From Stappia indica (GTDB lineage Bacteria; Pseudomonadota; Alphaproteobacteria; Rhizobiales; Stappiaceae), in NCBI RefSeq assembly GCF_001696535.1, contig NZ_MBQE01000001.1, positions 310,001-374,000 of the forward strand: a stretch of DNA of 64,000 nt. Direction: 5' to 3'. The stretch's first letter is position 1. The number at the start of each line of letters is the position of its first letter. The notes beneath the pieces were generated by a model. That model did no database searches, was not told the origin of the DNA, and worked only from the letters and a program-made list of their open reading frames with translations. Position numbers and translations under genes: made by a program. This document shows, piece after piece, positions 1 through 9,050 of the stretch.

Positions 1-2304
1 CGCCCCTGCCGTGAAGACGAGGATGGCCGCCGTCGCGACGATGAAGACCACGACGCCCTCCAGCGGCGTCACGTCGATCAGCAGGATGTCGGTGTTGAAG
101 ATGAACAGGAACGGCAGCAGCGCGGTGCGCAGCGAATAGAAGAACGCCACGAAACCGGTGCGGATCGGATCGCCGCCCGAGACCGCCGCCGCCGCAAATG
201 AGGCAAGCCCCACCGGCGGCGTCACGTCCGCCATGATGCCGAAGTAGAACACGAACAGATGCACCGCCACGAGCGGCACGATCAGTCCGTTCTGCTGCCC
301 GAGCGCGACGATCACCGGCGCCAGCAGCGACGAGACGACAATGTAGTTGGCCGTCGTCGGCAGGCCCATGCCCAGGATCAGGCTGAGGATGGCGGTGAAG
401 ATCAGGATCAGCAGGATCTGGCCCTGGCTGAGGAATTCCACCAGCGCCGCCAGCACCGCGCCGACGCCCGTCTGCGACACCGCACCGACGATGATGCCCG
501 CCGCTGCCGTCGCGATGCCGATGCCGATCATGTTGCGGGCACCGGCAATCATGCCGTCGATCAGCTCCGACCAGCCGCGCGCCACCGTGCCTTCCGTCGG
601 CTCATTGCGGAAATAGGCGAAGAGCGGGCGCTGGGTCAGCAGGATGAAGATCATCAGCATCGCCGCCCAGAAGGCCGACAGCGACGGCGACAGCCGCTCC
701 ACCATCAGGCACCAGATCAGCACGAAGACCGGCAGCAGGAAGTGCAGGCCCGACTTGACCGTCGGCCCCGGTTCCGGCAGCCGCACCACCGGCACGTTCG
801 GATCGTCCATCTCCAGATCCGGAAACTGCGAGCAGTACCGCACCAGCCCGACATAGACGGCCAGCAGAAGCACCGCGACCGCCCATTGCGTCCAATTGCC
901 GGTGACGCGAGTGAGCACGTCCATGAAGAAGAACAGGCCGAAGGAGGCGATGGCCGAGACGCCGATGACCAGCGCGCCGGTCGACAGCACGCGCATGCGC
1001 GTGTCCTCGCCCGCCCGCGAGCGCAGCAGCGCCATCACGCAGGCGATGAGGCCGAGCACGATCAGGACCGCGAACAGGCGGTTCTGCGAGCTGCCGAGCG
1101 CCTCGAAGGCCGCGAACAGGTAGTAGATGCCTCCCGCGATCGCCAGCATCACCGAGATCGTCACGCCGAAGGAGATCAGCGCCCATTTCAGCGGCTTGGG
1201 CTCGCTCGCCCGCGGCAGGCCCTCCATGCCCTTCCGCATCGCTTCCAGGTGCACGATGTAGACGAGCGCGATGTAGGAGATGATCGCCGGGATGAAGGCG
1301 TGCTTGACCACCTCGAAATACGAGATGCCGATATATTCCACCATCAGAAAGGCGGCGGCGCCCATCACCGGCGGCATGATCTGGCCGTTGACCGACGAGG
1401 CCACCTCGACGGCGCCGGCTTTTTCCGGCGAGAAGCCGACACGGCGCATCATCGGGATCGTGAAGGTGCCGGTGGTCACCACATTGGCGATGGACGAGCC
1501 GGAGATGAGACCGGTCATGCCGGAGGCGACGACGGCAGCCTTGGCTGGCCCGCCGCTGAAATGGCCCATCAGCGAGAAGGCGACCTTGATGAAGTAGTTG
1601 CCGGCCCCCGCCTTGTCGAGCAAGGCGCCGAACAGCACGAACAGGAAGACGAGATCGGTCGAAACGCCGAGCGCGATGCCGAAGACGCCTTCCGTCGACA
1701 ACCACTGATGGAAGGCGACGGCGTTGAAGCTGGCGCCCTTCCAGGCAAGCAGACCGGGCGCATAGGGGCCGAGGAACGTGTAGCCGAGGAAGATGATCGC
1801 AACGATCATCAAGGGCGGCCCGAGGGCGCGGCGCGTCGCCTCCAGCAGGAACAGGATGCCGAGCACGGCGACGACGACGTCGGTGCCGTTCGGGTTGTTC
1901 GGCCGGTCGGCGAGCCGCGTGCCCATCAGGCTCTTGATCAACGCGGTGTCGAAGACGAAGAGATACAGCGCGCAGGCAGTCGCGCCGATGGCCAGCGCCC
2001 AGTCGGCGATGGGCACGGAGCGCCGCGGAGAATTGCGGAACGCGGGAAACACGAGGTAGGCGAGGAAAAGCGCGAAGGCGAGATGGATCGGCCGCGCCTC
2101 GCGGCTCGAAAACACGCCGATGCCGAGGCTGTAGGGCAGCGGCGAGGCGATCCAGATCTGGAACAGCGACCAGGCCAGCGCGACGCCGGCGATCAGCATG
2201 GCCACATGGCGGTTGGTCGGGTTGCGTCCGCCGGTATCGGTCGAGGCGACCAGGTCCTCAAGCTCGGACGCGCTCAGCTGTCCCTTGTTCGTGCCTTCGC
2301 TCAT
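1..2304 (-). CDS. TRAP transporter fused permease (4TM/12TM), partial at the left edge
   Basis: Inner-membrane permease of a tripartite ATP-independent periplasmic transporter in which the small DctQ-like and large DctM-like subunits are fused; it imports an unidentified solute delivered by the neighbouring TAXI receptor, driven by an ion gradient. The frame is open from an ATG at 2304 for 768 codons and leaves the window without a stop, so the C-terminus is missing. The translation is almost wholly hydrophobic with many membrane helices. It carries the family hallmark GMGLPTTANY at about residues 645-654. The receptor gene lies 110 bp upstream in the same direction, and a strong hairpin separates them. 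Substrate cannot be told from sequence. Confidence 0.93.
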   Translation of the reverse strand, partial: MSEGTNKGQLSASELEDLVASTDTGGRNPTNRHVAMLIAGVALAWSLFQIWIASPLPYSLGIGVFSSREARPIHLAFALFLAYLVFPAFRNSPRRSVPIADWALAIGATACALYLFVFDTALIKSLMGTRLADRPNNPNGTDVVVAVLGILFLLEATRRALGPPLMIVAIIFLGYTFLGPYAPGLLAWKGASFNAVAFHQWLSTEGVFGIALGVSTDLVFLFVLFGALLDKAGAGNYFIKVAFSLMGHFSGGPAKAAVVASGMTGLISGSSIANVVTTGTFTIPMMRRVGFSPEKAGAVEVASSVNGQIMPPVMGAAAFLMVEYIGISYFEVVKHAFIPAIISYIALVYIVHLEAMRKGMEGLPRASEPKPLKWALISFGVTISVMLAIAGGIYYLFAAFEALGSSQNRLFAVLIVLGLIACVMALLRSRAGEDTRMRVLSTGALVIGVSAIASFGLFFFMDVLTRVTGNWTQWAVAVLLLAVYVGLVRYCSQFPDLEMDDPNVPVVRLPEPGPTVKSGLHFLLPVFVLIWCLMVERLSPSLSAFWAAMLMIFILLTQRPLFAYFRNEPTEGTVARGWSELIDGMIAGARNMIGIGIATAAAGIIVGAVSQTGVGAVLAALVEFLSQGQILLILIFTAILSLILGMGLPTTANYIVVSSLLAPVIVALGQQNGLIVPLVAVHLFVFYFGIMADVTPPVGLASFAAAAVSGGDPIRTGFVAFFYSLRTALLPFLFIFNTDILLIDVTPLEGVVVFIVATAAILVFTAGA

Positions 2305-2364
2305 GCGCCCCCCACAGGTTCAACCCAAGCCATGTCGTGTCCGCCGGACAGCCTGACCGCGATC

Positions 2365-2404
2365 TGAAACAAAAGAGGCCGGCGCGAGGGTTTCGCGCCG
2401 GCCT
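2365..2404 (-). terminator. Hairpin between TRAP receptor and permease genes
   Basis: A perfect 12-bp inverted repeat (arms 2376-2387 and 2393-2404, 5-nt loop). On the minus strand it is followed by CTTTTGTTTC. It sits just after the stop codon of the receptor gene and before the permease start. It can act as a leaky intrinsic terminator or as a 3'-end stabiliser that gives more receptor than permease. Confidence 0.7.
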
Positions 2405-2414
2405 GCGCGCCGGA

Positions 2415-3383
2415 TTACATCCAGCCGCGCTCCTTGTAGTACCGCACGGCGCCTTCATGCAGCGGCGCCGAGAGGTTGTTCTTGATCATGTCCTCTTCCT
2501 TCAGGTTCTCGAAGGCGGGATGCATCTGCTTGAACCGGCCGAAGTTCTCGAACACGGCCTTGGTGACCTCGTAGATGACGTCCGGAGAGGTCTTGGTCGA
2601 CGAGACGAAGGTCGCGCCAACGCCGAAGGTCGTGGTGTCCTCGTCCGTGCCCGCATACATGCCGGCCGGGATGGTCGCCATGGAGTAGAACGGGTTGTCG
2701 TCGACCAGCTTGCGGATGACGTCGTTGTCGACGTTGATCAGGCGCGACTCGCAGGAGGTGGTGGCCTCCTTGATCGTGCCCGCCGGGTGGCCGACGGTGA
2801 AGACGATGGCGTCGATCTTGTTGTCGCACAGCGCGGCCGACTGTTCGGCCGACTTCAGCTCGGCAGCGAGCGAGAAGTCAGAGGCGCTCCAGCCCATCTT
2901 GTCCATCACCACCTCGAAGGTGGCGCGGGCGCCCGAGCCCGGATCGCCCATGTTGACGCGCTTGCCCTTCAGGTCGTCGAAGGTCTTGACGCCGGAATCG
3001 GTGCGCGCCACCACGGTGAACGGCTCCGGGTGCACCGAGAAGACTGCCCGCAGCTCCTCGAACTTGCCATCCGGGAACGTGTCCGGGGCCGTACCGTTAT
3101 AGGCATGGTACTGCCAGTCCGACTGGGCGACGCCCATGTCGAGATCGCCGGCGCGGATGCCGTTGATGTTGGACACCGAGCCGCCGGTCGTGTGCGTGCA
3201 CTTGATGTCGTGCTCGGCGGAGCCGCGGTTGACGAGGCGGCAGATGGCGCCGCCGACCTGGTAGTAGACGCCGGTCTGGCCGCCGGTGCCGATGGTGATG
3301 AAGGTCTCGGCCTGGGCAGTGCCGGACAGCGCCATGGCGCCGGCGAGCATCGTCCCGAGGGTCAACGACTTGAAGAGTTTCAT
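2415..3383 (-). CDS. TAXI-family TRAP transporter solute-binding receptor
   Basis: Periplasmic receptor of the TRAP system, 322 aa. Residues 1-25 form a typical Sec signal peptide ending GTAQA, and the mature protein begins with the conserved TAXI-family segment FITIGTGGQTGVYY. Later the conserved pattern GDLDMGVAQSDW is present. The ATG at 3383 is chosen because GGGAGG lies 6 nt upstream and the signal peptide starts there; an upstream in-frame extension has no such support. The receptor would bind ligand in the periplasm and hand it to the fused permease encoded downstream. TAXI ligands known elsewhere include glutamate and other organic acids, but the ligand here is unknown. Confidence 0.93.
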   Translation of the reverse strand: MKLFKSLTLGTMLAGAMALSGTAQAETFITIGTGGQTGVYYQVGGAICRLVNRGSAEHDIKCTHTTGGSVSNINGIRAGDLDMGVAQSDWQYHAYNGTAPDTFPDGKFEELRAVFSVHPEPFTVVARTDSGVKTFDDLKGKRVNMGDPGSGARATFEVVMDKMGWSASDFSLAAELKSAEQSAALCDNKIDAIVFTVGHPAGTIKEATTSCESRLINVDNDVIRKLVDDNPFYSMATIPAGMYAGTDEDTTTFGVGATFVSSTKTSPDVIYEVTKAVFENFGRFKQMHPAFENLKEEDMIKNNLSAPLHEGAVRYYKERGWM

Positions 3384-3809
3384 GCAGTGCCTCCCGTGAT
3401 AGGCAGCGGTTTCGTGCAACACGCATGGGAAGCCCGTCGTGACGGGCCGCCCGGTTGAAGGCGCTTCAGGAAGATCGCAAGCCCCGAACGCGGGGCTGTC
3501 ATTCACGTGCAAGGCCCGACCCGCTTCGGGATCGCACTGCTTGCCGGCAGTCTCGAAAGCTGCCTTCGCGCGAACGATTGCCTCCCCCTCCTCGCTTCCG
3601 TGCGTGGGCTGGACAGAACTGCCACAGCCTTCCCGCGCAAATGCGGAGCGTCAGGTTAGACCGAAAACGTACGGTCTTCCAACCCCCTGTAGAGGTTCTG
3701 GAAAAATTGACGGGAGGGTCTTGGGAAGATTGCAGGACAATCTTGCACTATCGGGGAGACGATCGGCGTGCCGCTACGCGGGACATCGATGCTCTAGTGC
3801 AGCAGAGCT
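3384..3809. other. Intergenic region without a recognisable gene
   Basis: I find no convincing coding frame in either direction. The stretch holds the upstream region of the receptor gene. It includes an inverted repeat GACCG-N8-CGGTC at 3659-3676 that could be an operator. Base composition from about 3640 on is visibly less GC-rich than the flanking operons. Confidence 0.5.
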
Positions 3810-4100
3810 TCAGTCGCCGCTCTTGCCGCCATGGATGACTTCGAGGAAATTGCGCCGCAGCTGCGCCTCGTCCTGCCCCTCGCGCAGGCCCTGACGCCAC
3901 TGATCTATGACCAGTCGCAAGGCCAGCGTTTCTCGCGTGTGCGGCAGGCGGCTGAGATAGTCGGTGAAATAATCGTCGAGTGCCTGACGGTCGAGCGCAC
4001 CTTGTGCGATCAGCCCATGGATGAGAGCCATGGTCGCAGCGATGTGCCCCCTCAGGAACTCATACTCTGCCGTGCTGTTGCCGCCGGAGGTGTCAGACAT
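3810..4100 (-). CDS. Small hypothetical protein (96 aa)
   Basis: Unrecognised 96-aa protein. The sequence is charged and looks mostly helical, with the segment QALDDYFTDYLSRLPHTRE in the middle and a basic/acidic C-terminal helix; there is no signal peptide or membrane segment. The ATG at 4100 overlaps the stop codon of the upstream small ORF (ATGTCTGA), an arrangement typical of translational coupling. Amino-acid composition is that of a real soluble protein, not of a GC-rich shadow frame. No function is proposed. An N-terminal extension upstream of 4100 is possible but would be low-complexity. Confidence 0.55.
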   Translation of the reverse strand: MSDTSGGNSTAEYEFLRGHIAATMALIHGLIAQGALDRQALDDYFTDYLSRLPHTRETLALRLVIDQWRQGLREGQDEAQLRRNFLEVIHGGKSGD

Positions 4101-4428
4101 CGTCTCGTGCGTCCGTCCAGTCGTTGTAGTGGTCACTCGCCTCTGCCGACAGTTGTACACACCATCGGCCGGATGGTCGATAGACGATCCTCAAGTCCGG
4201 TCCGGACAGAGCCGGCAGGCCGAGGATCGCTCCCGCCATTCCCGAACGTAACTCTACATCATGAAGAATGGGTTTTCCAACCGGCCTGATGAGCAAGCGC
4301 TCAACAAGGCGAATGGGACGCGTTTCCCCCCGACAAACGCCATAGTCGTCGGCAGACGCAGGAAACTCGCAAAGAAGAGAGGTGCATGATGGCGGCGCAC
4401 AGGATTTGCAGCCGCTCACCTTGCTCAC
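4093..4428 (-). CDS. Small hypothetical protein, coupled to the next ORF
   Basis: Possible 111-aa product from a GTG at 4428 (a second in-frame GTG is at 4419). The N-terminal third is cysteine-rich; the C-terminal half contains segments such as LRIVYRPSGRWCVQL. I do not recognise a family. Support comes from the 8-nt ATGTCTGA overlap with the following 96-aa ORF. Many codons end in T or A, unlike the strongly GC3-biased genes on both sides, so it could be a recently acquired or decaying gene. No good ribosome-binding site is visible at the GTG, so the true start may lie further in. Confidence 0.35.
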   Translation of the reverse strand: MSKVSGCKSCAPPSCTSLLCEFPASADDYGVCRGETRPIRLVERLLIRPVGKPILHDVELRSGMAGAILGLPALSGPDLRIVYRPSGRWCVQLSAEASDHYNDWTDARDDV

Positions 4429-4465
4429 CCGATATCTTTTCGAACCGTCGATACCGGGGAGATCA

Positions 4466-4541
4466 TGGTGAGCCCGCAGGGGCTCGAACCCTGGACCTAC
4501 TGATTAAAAGTCAGTTGCTCTACCAACTGAGCTACAGGCTC
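4466..4541 (-). tRNA. tRNA-Lys (anticodon UUU)
   Basis: A 76-nt cloverleaf on the minus strand. The acceptor stem is GAGCCTG pairing with CGGGCTC, the D-arm contains AGCTCAGTTGGTAGAGC, and the anticodon loop CTTTTAA gives UUU. The T-arm has GGTTCGAGCC, and CCA is encoded at the 3' end (4466-4468). It reads lysine AAA/AAG codons. Confidence 0.97.
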
Positions 4542-4553
4542 ACACGCGCGTTC

Positions 4554-4581
4554 CTGTAACAATGTGCGCCCAGCGTGACAA
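4554..4581 (-). promoter_or_regulatory. Candidate promoter of tRNA-Lys
   Basis: TTGTCA (4576-4581) and TTACAG (4554-4559) on the minus strand are spaced by 16 nt. This places transcription initiation within about 10 nt of the tRNA 5' end. Confidence 0.45.
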
Positions 4582-4625
4582 GAGGCGAATTGGCAAGGGT
4601 GGATAACCGCCCTCGCCTTGCCTGC

Positions 4626-7600
4626 TTACGCGGGCCTCGCCTCGTCCCGTGCAACGTCGGCGCCGACATAGATCCCCTTGATGCGCTCGCGCAGGATCTG
4701 CATGACCACATAGAGCACCGGAATCAGCACGACGCCGAGCGTGGTGGCGAACAGCATGCCGCCGAACACGGCAAAACCGATGGCCTTCTGGCTGGCCGCG
4801 CCGGCCCCGCTCGCCGTGACCAGCGGCACGACGCCGAGCAGGAAGGCCAGCGCCGTCATCATGACCGCACGGAAGCGCAGATGCGCCGCCTCGCGCGCCG
4901 CGGCGATGATCGACTTGCCCTTCTCGCGCTCCTCCATCGCGAATTCGACGATCAGGATGGCGTTCTTCGCACCGAGACCGACGAGCATGATCATGCCGAT
5001 CTGGGTGTAGAGGTTCACGTCGCTGCCCGTCGCCGCCACCGCGACGAAGGCACCGAGCAGCGCCACCGTCACCGACATCAGGATCGCCAGCGGCATCGAC
5101 CAGCTCTCGTACTGGGCGACCAGGAAGAGATAGGCGAAGAGAATCGAGAGCATCAGCACGATGACGACCACCGCGCCCGCACCCTGCTGCTGCTGCGCCG
5201 AGCCGGTCCATTCATAGGTGTAGCCGGACGGCAGCGCCTCGGCCGCCCCCCGCTCCATTTCCCTGATGGTATCGCCGGTGGACATCCCGGCCTTCGGCTC
5301 GGCATTGACCGACGCGGCGCGGAACATGTTGTAGCGGTTGAGGATCTGCGGCCCGAGCACGTTCTCGACGCTGACGATGGAGCGCAGCGGCACCATGTCG
5401 CCGGCCTCGTTGCGCACATGCAACTGGGTGATGTCGTCCGCCCGGTCGCGCATGGCGCCTTCGGCCTGAATCATCACGCGATAAACACGCCCGAACAGAT
5501 TGAAATCGTTGACGTAATAGCCACCCAAATAGGCCTGCAACGTCTGAAAGACGTCCGAGATCCGGATGCCGAGCAGCTTTGCCCGCTCGCGGTCGAGATT
5601 GACGAAAAGCTGCGGCACGTTCGCCCGGAAGGTCGAGTACGCCTGGGCAATGGAGGGTTGCTGGTTGGCGGTGTAGACGAGCGAGCCGACCGCCGAGGCC
5701 AGGTCCTGCGGCGTGCCGCCGCCGGTCTGCTGGACCTTCATCTCGACGCCGGCGGTGGTGCCGAGACCGGGAATCGGGGGCGCGTTGAAGGCGATGATGT
5801 TGGCGCCCGGGATGGTCGAGAACGTCGCCCAGAGTTTCGCGAGGATCCCGTTGGCGCTCAGCTCCGGCGTCTCGCGCTCGCCCCAGGGCTTCAGCTTGAC
5901 GATGACCATGCCCGAGTTCGGCGAAAGGCCCGAGTTCAGGATGGAGAAGCCATTGACCATGATGACGTGCTGGATGCCGTCGACGCCTTCCAGCATCTCC
6001 TCCATCCGGTCGGTGATCTCGGTCGTGCGCGGCAGCGCAGCTCCATCGGGCAGCTGCACGTCGACCATCAGGTAGCCCTGGTCCTCCAGCGGCAGGAAGC
6101 CCTGCGGCAGGCGTCCGCTCATCACCACGATCAGCGCAACGGCGCCGGCAATGCCGACAAGCCCCAGGAACGACCGCGGCAGAAGACGCGACACCACGCC
6201 GACATAGCCGTTGCGGGCGCCGCCGATCCCCTTTTCGAACACCGCCAGCAACCCGCGCGGCGGGCCGGAGCGCGCCTTCAGCACCAGGCCGCACAGGGCC
6301 GGCGACAGGGTCAGCGCGTTGATCGAGGAAATCACCACCGAGACCGAGATGGTCACGGCGAACTGCGAATAGAGCCGTCCGGTGATGCCCGGCATGAAGA
6401 TCGTCGGCACGAACACGGCAAGCAGGACCAGCGTGGTCGCGATCACCGGCGTGGTGATCTGCGTCATCGCCTTCTCGGTCGCTTCCTTGGCGGACAGCCC
6501 CTCCTCGGCAATGATGCGCTCGACGTTCTCCACGACGATGATGGCATCGTCGACGACGATGCCGATGGCCAGCACCAAGGCGAAAAGGCTGATCGTGTTG
6601 AGCGACATGCCCGCGAGCAGCAGCACCGCGAAGGTGCCGATCAGCGAGACGGGGATCGCGACGGTCGGGATGATCGTCGCCCGCCAGTTGCCCAGGAACA
6701 CGAAGACGACCGCAACGACCAGCCCGAAGGTCATCATCAAGGTCATGACCACGTCGTCGAGCGAGCGCTGAACGAACTCGGTCGTGTCGAAGGGAATGTC
6801 GTAGGCGATATCTTCCGGGAAGGCCTTGGACAGCTCCTCGAGCCGCGCCCGGACGCCTTCGGCAACGGCCAGCGCATTGGCACCCGGCGCCTGATAGACG
6901 GCAAGGACGGTGGCCGGCTGGCCGTCGTAGCGCCCGCTCGCCGCATAGAACTGCGATCCGAGCTCGACCCGCGCGACGTCGCCGACGCGCACGAGCGCCC
7001 CGTCTTCGCCGGTCCGCAGCACGATGTCGCGGAACTCCTCGACCGTCGACAGGCGCCCCTGTGCCCGCACGGTGTACTGGAACTGCTGCCCCTCCGGCGC
7101 GGGCGGCGCGCCGATCTGGCCCGCCGCGACCTGCAGGTTCTGGTCCTGGATCGCCGCGATGAAATCGGACGGCGTCATCGACAGGGCCGCCAGCCGGTTC
7201 GGATCGAGCCAAATCCGCATGCCGTAGGCGAAGTCGGTGAGCACGTCGGCCTTGCCGACGCCCTTCACGCGCGCCAGCGAATCCTTGAGATTGATCGAGG
7301 CGTAGTTGGCGAGGAACAGCTCGTCATAGGTGCGATTGGGCGAGAACAGCGTCACCACCAGCAACATGTTGGTGCTGGCCTTCTGTACGGTGACGCCGCT
7401 GCGCGTCACGTCGGCCGGCAGCACGCTCGTCGCCTGCGACACGCGGTTCTGCACGTTCACCGCCGCGATATCCGGGTCGGTGCCGACATCGAAGACGATG
7501 TTCAGCGAATAGCTGCCGTTGTCGGAGCTGTTCGACGACATGTAGAGCATGTTGTCGACGCCGTTCACCTCGGCCTCGATGGGCGCGGCGACGGTCTCTT

Positions 7601-7775
7601 CCAGCACCTGCGCGCTGGCGCCGGTATAGCTGGCCGAGACGTTGACCACCGGCGGCGTGATGTTGGGGAACTGCTCGACCGGCAGCGACATGTAGCCGAG
7701 CGCGCCGGCGATGGTGATGACGATCGAGATGACCAGCGCGAATTTCGGCCGGTTGATGAAGATCCGCGAGAACAT
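4626..7775 (-). CDS. RND multidrug efflux permease, HAE1 family (AcrB/MexB-like)
   Basis: Inner-membrane proton-driven pump of 1049 aa, the standard HAE1 length. TM1 is at about residues 10-29. A large periplasmic porter domain follows, then TM4 with the proton-relay pair D409-D410 in AIGIVVDDAIIVV. The relay lysine K937 is in GLGAKNAILIVE. It would form a tripartite complex with the adaptor encoded 5 nt upstream and a TolC-type channel that is not encoded here. Neither a TetR-type repressor nor an outer-membrane channel gene is adjacent, so the pump must borrow a channel from elsewhere. Substrates (drugs, dyes, bile salts, solvents) cannot be told from sequence. Confidence 0.95.
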   Translation of the reverse strand: MFSRIFINRPKFALVISIVITIAGALGYMSLPVEQFPNITPPVVNVSASYTGASAQVLEETVAAPIEAEVNGVDNMLYMSSNSSDNGSYSLNIVFDVGTDPDIAAVNVQNRVSQATSVLPADVTRSGVTVQKASTNMLLVVTLFSPNRTYDELFLANYASINLKDSLARVKGVGKADVLTDFAYGMRIWLDPNRLAALSMTPSDFIAAIQDQNLQVAAGQIGAPPAPEGQQFQYTVRAQGRLSTVEEFRDIVLRTGEDGALVRVGDVARVELGSQFYAASGRYDGQPATVLAVYQAPGANALAVAEGVRARLEELSKAFPEDIAYDIPFDTTEFVQRSLDDVVMTLMMTFGLVVAVVFVFLGNWRATIIPTVAIPVSLIGTFAVLLLAGMSLNTISLFALVLAIGIVVDDAIIVVENVERIIAEEGLSAKEATEKAMTQITTPVIATTLVLLAVFVPTIFMPGITGRLYSQFAVTISVSVVISSINALTLSPALCGLVLKARSGPPRGLLAVFEKGIGGARNGYVGVVSRLLPRSFLGLVGIAGAVALIVVMSGRLPQGFLPLEDQGYLMVDVQLPDGAALPRTTEITDRMEEMLEGVDGIQHVIMVNGFSILNSGLSPNSGMVIVKLKPWGERETPELSANGILAKLWATFSTIPGANIIAFNAPPIPGLGTTAGVEMKVQQTGGGTPQDLASAVGSLVYTANQQPSIAQAYSTFRANVPQLFVNLDRERAKLLGIRISDVFQTLQAYLGGYYVNDFNLFGRVYRVMIQAEGAMRDRADDITQLHVRNEAGDMVPLRSIVSVENVLGPQILNRYNMFRAASVNAEPKAGMSTGDTIREMERGAAEALPSGYTYEWTGSAQQQQGAGAVVVIVLMLSILFAYLFLVAQYESWSMPLAILMSVTVALLGAFVAVAATGSDVNLYTQIGMIMLVGLGAKNAILIVEFAMEEREKGKSIIAAAREAAHLRFRAVMMTALAFLLGVVPLVTASGAGAASQKAIGFAVFGGMLFATTLGVVLIPVLYVVMQILRERIKGIYVGADVARDEARPA

Positions 7776-7780
7776 CGGCG

Positions 7781-8926
7781 TTACTCCGCCGAGCCGGCGG
7801 CGAGCGCGGCGTTGACCGGGACGCCCGGCCGGACCTTTTGCAGGCCGAGCGTGATCACCCGCTCACCTTCCTGCAGGCCTTTCTTGACGGTGAAGTCCGT
7901 GTCGACCTGCGGGCCGAGCTCGACATAGCGCTGCTCGACCGTCTCGTTGCTGCCGACCACCAGGACGAAGGGCCCGCGCTGGTCGCGCTGGACCGCCGAC
8001 TGCGGAATGACGATTTCCTTCATCGACACCGGCGCCTCGATCACCGCCTCGACGAAGGTGCCGGCGACCAGCAGGCGGTTCGGATTGCGGAAGCGACCGC
8101 GCACGGCGATGGTCCCGGTCTTCGGGTCGACCACATTGTCGATGAAGACGATCTCGCCATCCTGCTCATAGCGCTGGCCGTTCGGCAGAATCACATGGAT
8201 GCCCGGCAGCTGGCGCTTGTCGCCGACCGCATCGGCCGGATTGGCGCCGCGCACTGCATCGAGGTAGTCCTTCTCGCTGATCGCGAAATTCACATACATC
8301 GGATCGGTGCGAACCAGCCGCGCGATGGCGCCGGTCGAAGGGCCGACCACGTCGCCGACGCTGAAATTGGTCTTGCCGATCTGGCCGGCGAAGGGCGCGG
8401 TGATGTCGGTGTAGCCGAGATTGAGCTCGGCCTGGGTGATCGCGGCATTGGCCGCCGCGACCGACGCATCGGCCTGCTCCTTGGCAGCCAGCGTCGCCTG
8501 ATACTTGGCCTGCGAGACATGGCCCTTGTCGAGCAGGTCCTTGTCGCGCTCCAGGTCAGAGGCCTTCAGCGCCGCATCGGCGGCCGCGCGGGCCGCATCC
8601 GCCTTGGCGGAGGCAAGGGCCGCCTCGTAGGGCGCGCGCTCGATGGTGAAGAGCAACTGGCCGTCCTGAACGGTGGCGCCGTCGTCCACATTCTTCGAGC
8701 TGAGGAAGCCGGAGACGCGGGCGATCAGGTTCACGTCGTCGACTGCCTGCACGCGCCCGACGAATCGCGCGGACTGGCGCACGTCCTTGGAAACGGCTGC
8801 GGCGACGGTGACGGAGGGCGGCGGGGCTTCCTGGGTCGAGCTCTCCTGCGACGGATTGCAGGCGGCCAGCGCGACGGCAAGACCAGGAACGAGGCTCACG
8901 CGCAGGAACGAACGCAGTTGGGCCAT
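7781..8926 (-). CDS. RND efflux periplasmic adaptor lipoprotein (membrane fusion protein)
   Basis: 381-aa adaptor linking the RND pump to an outer-membrane channel. Residues 1-22 are a lipoprotein signal with lipobox ALAAC, so C23 would be acylated. The body shows the AcrA order: lipoyl/barrel-sandwich half, a long alanine-rich coiled-coil hairpin at about residues 100-165 and its return, then beta-barrel and membrane-proximal domains ending in GLQKVRPGVPV. The ATG at 8926 follows a GGGGGGAGG Shine-Dalgarno. It is co-transcribed with the pump gene 5 nt downstream. The 124-bp gap upstream of 8926 probably carries the operon promoter. Confidence 0.94.
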   Translation of the reverse strand: MAQLRSFLRVSLVPGLAVALAACNPSQESSTQEAPPPSVTVAAAVSKDVRQSARFVGRVQAVDDVNLIARVSGFLSSKNVDDGATVQDGQLLFTIERAPYEAALASAKADAARAAADAALKASDLERDKDLLDKGHVSQAKYQATLAAKEQADASVAAANAAITQAELNLGYTDITAPFAGQIGKTNFSVGDVVGPSTGAIARLVRTDPMYVNFAISEKDYLDAVRGANPADAVGDKRQLPGIHVILPNGQRYEQDGEIVFIDNVVDPKTGTIAVRGRFRNPNRLLVAGTFVEAVIEAPVSMKEIVIPQSAVQRDQRGPFVLVVGSNETVEQRYVELGPQVDTDFTVKKGLQEGERVITLGLQKVRPGVPVNAALAAGSAE

Positions 8927-9050
8927 GATTGTAACCTCCCCCCGGGTCCTGGAAACAGGGCACCCGTCTAACCGACCAACGAGAAGAGGCGATGACACCT
9001 CCCCAGCACAGCCGGATTTTTTGCAAGTTCGGAAAGGTTACGCAGGCAAT

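Noticed and set aside
259-2367. A 702-codon plus-strand frame over the TRAP permease
   Set aside because: Composition is that of an antisense shadow; the minus-strand frame has the TRAP permease hallmark and runs off the left edge.
3831-4289. 152-codon plus-strand frame opposite the small ORF pair
   Set aside because: It has no ribosome-binding site and a patchy composition. The minus-strand frames show a coupled overlap and better protein character.
4575-7928. A 1117-codon open frame antisense to the RND pump gene
   Set aside because: Low-complexity His/Arg/Asp-rich translation typical of a shadow frame; the opposite strand encodes a full HAE1 pump.
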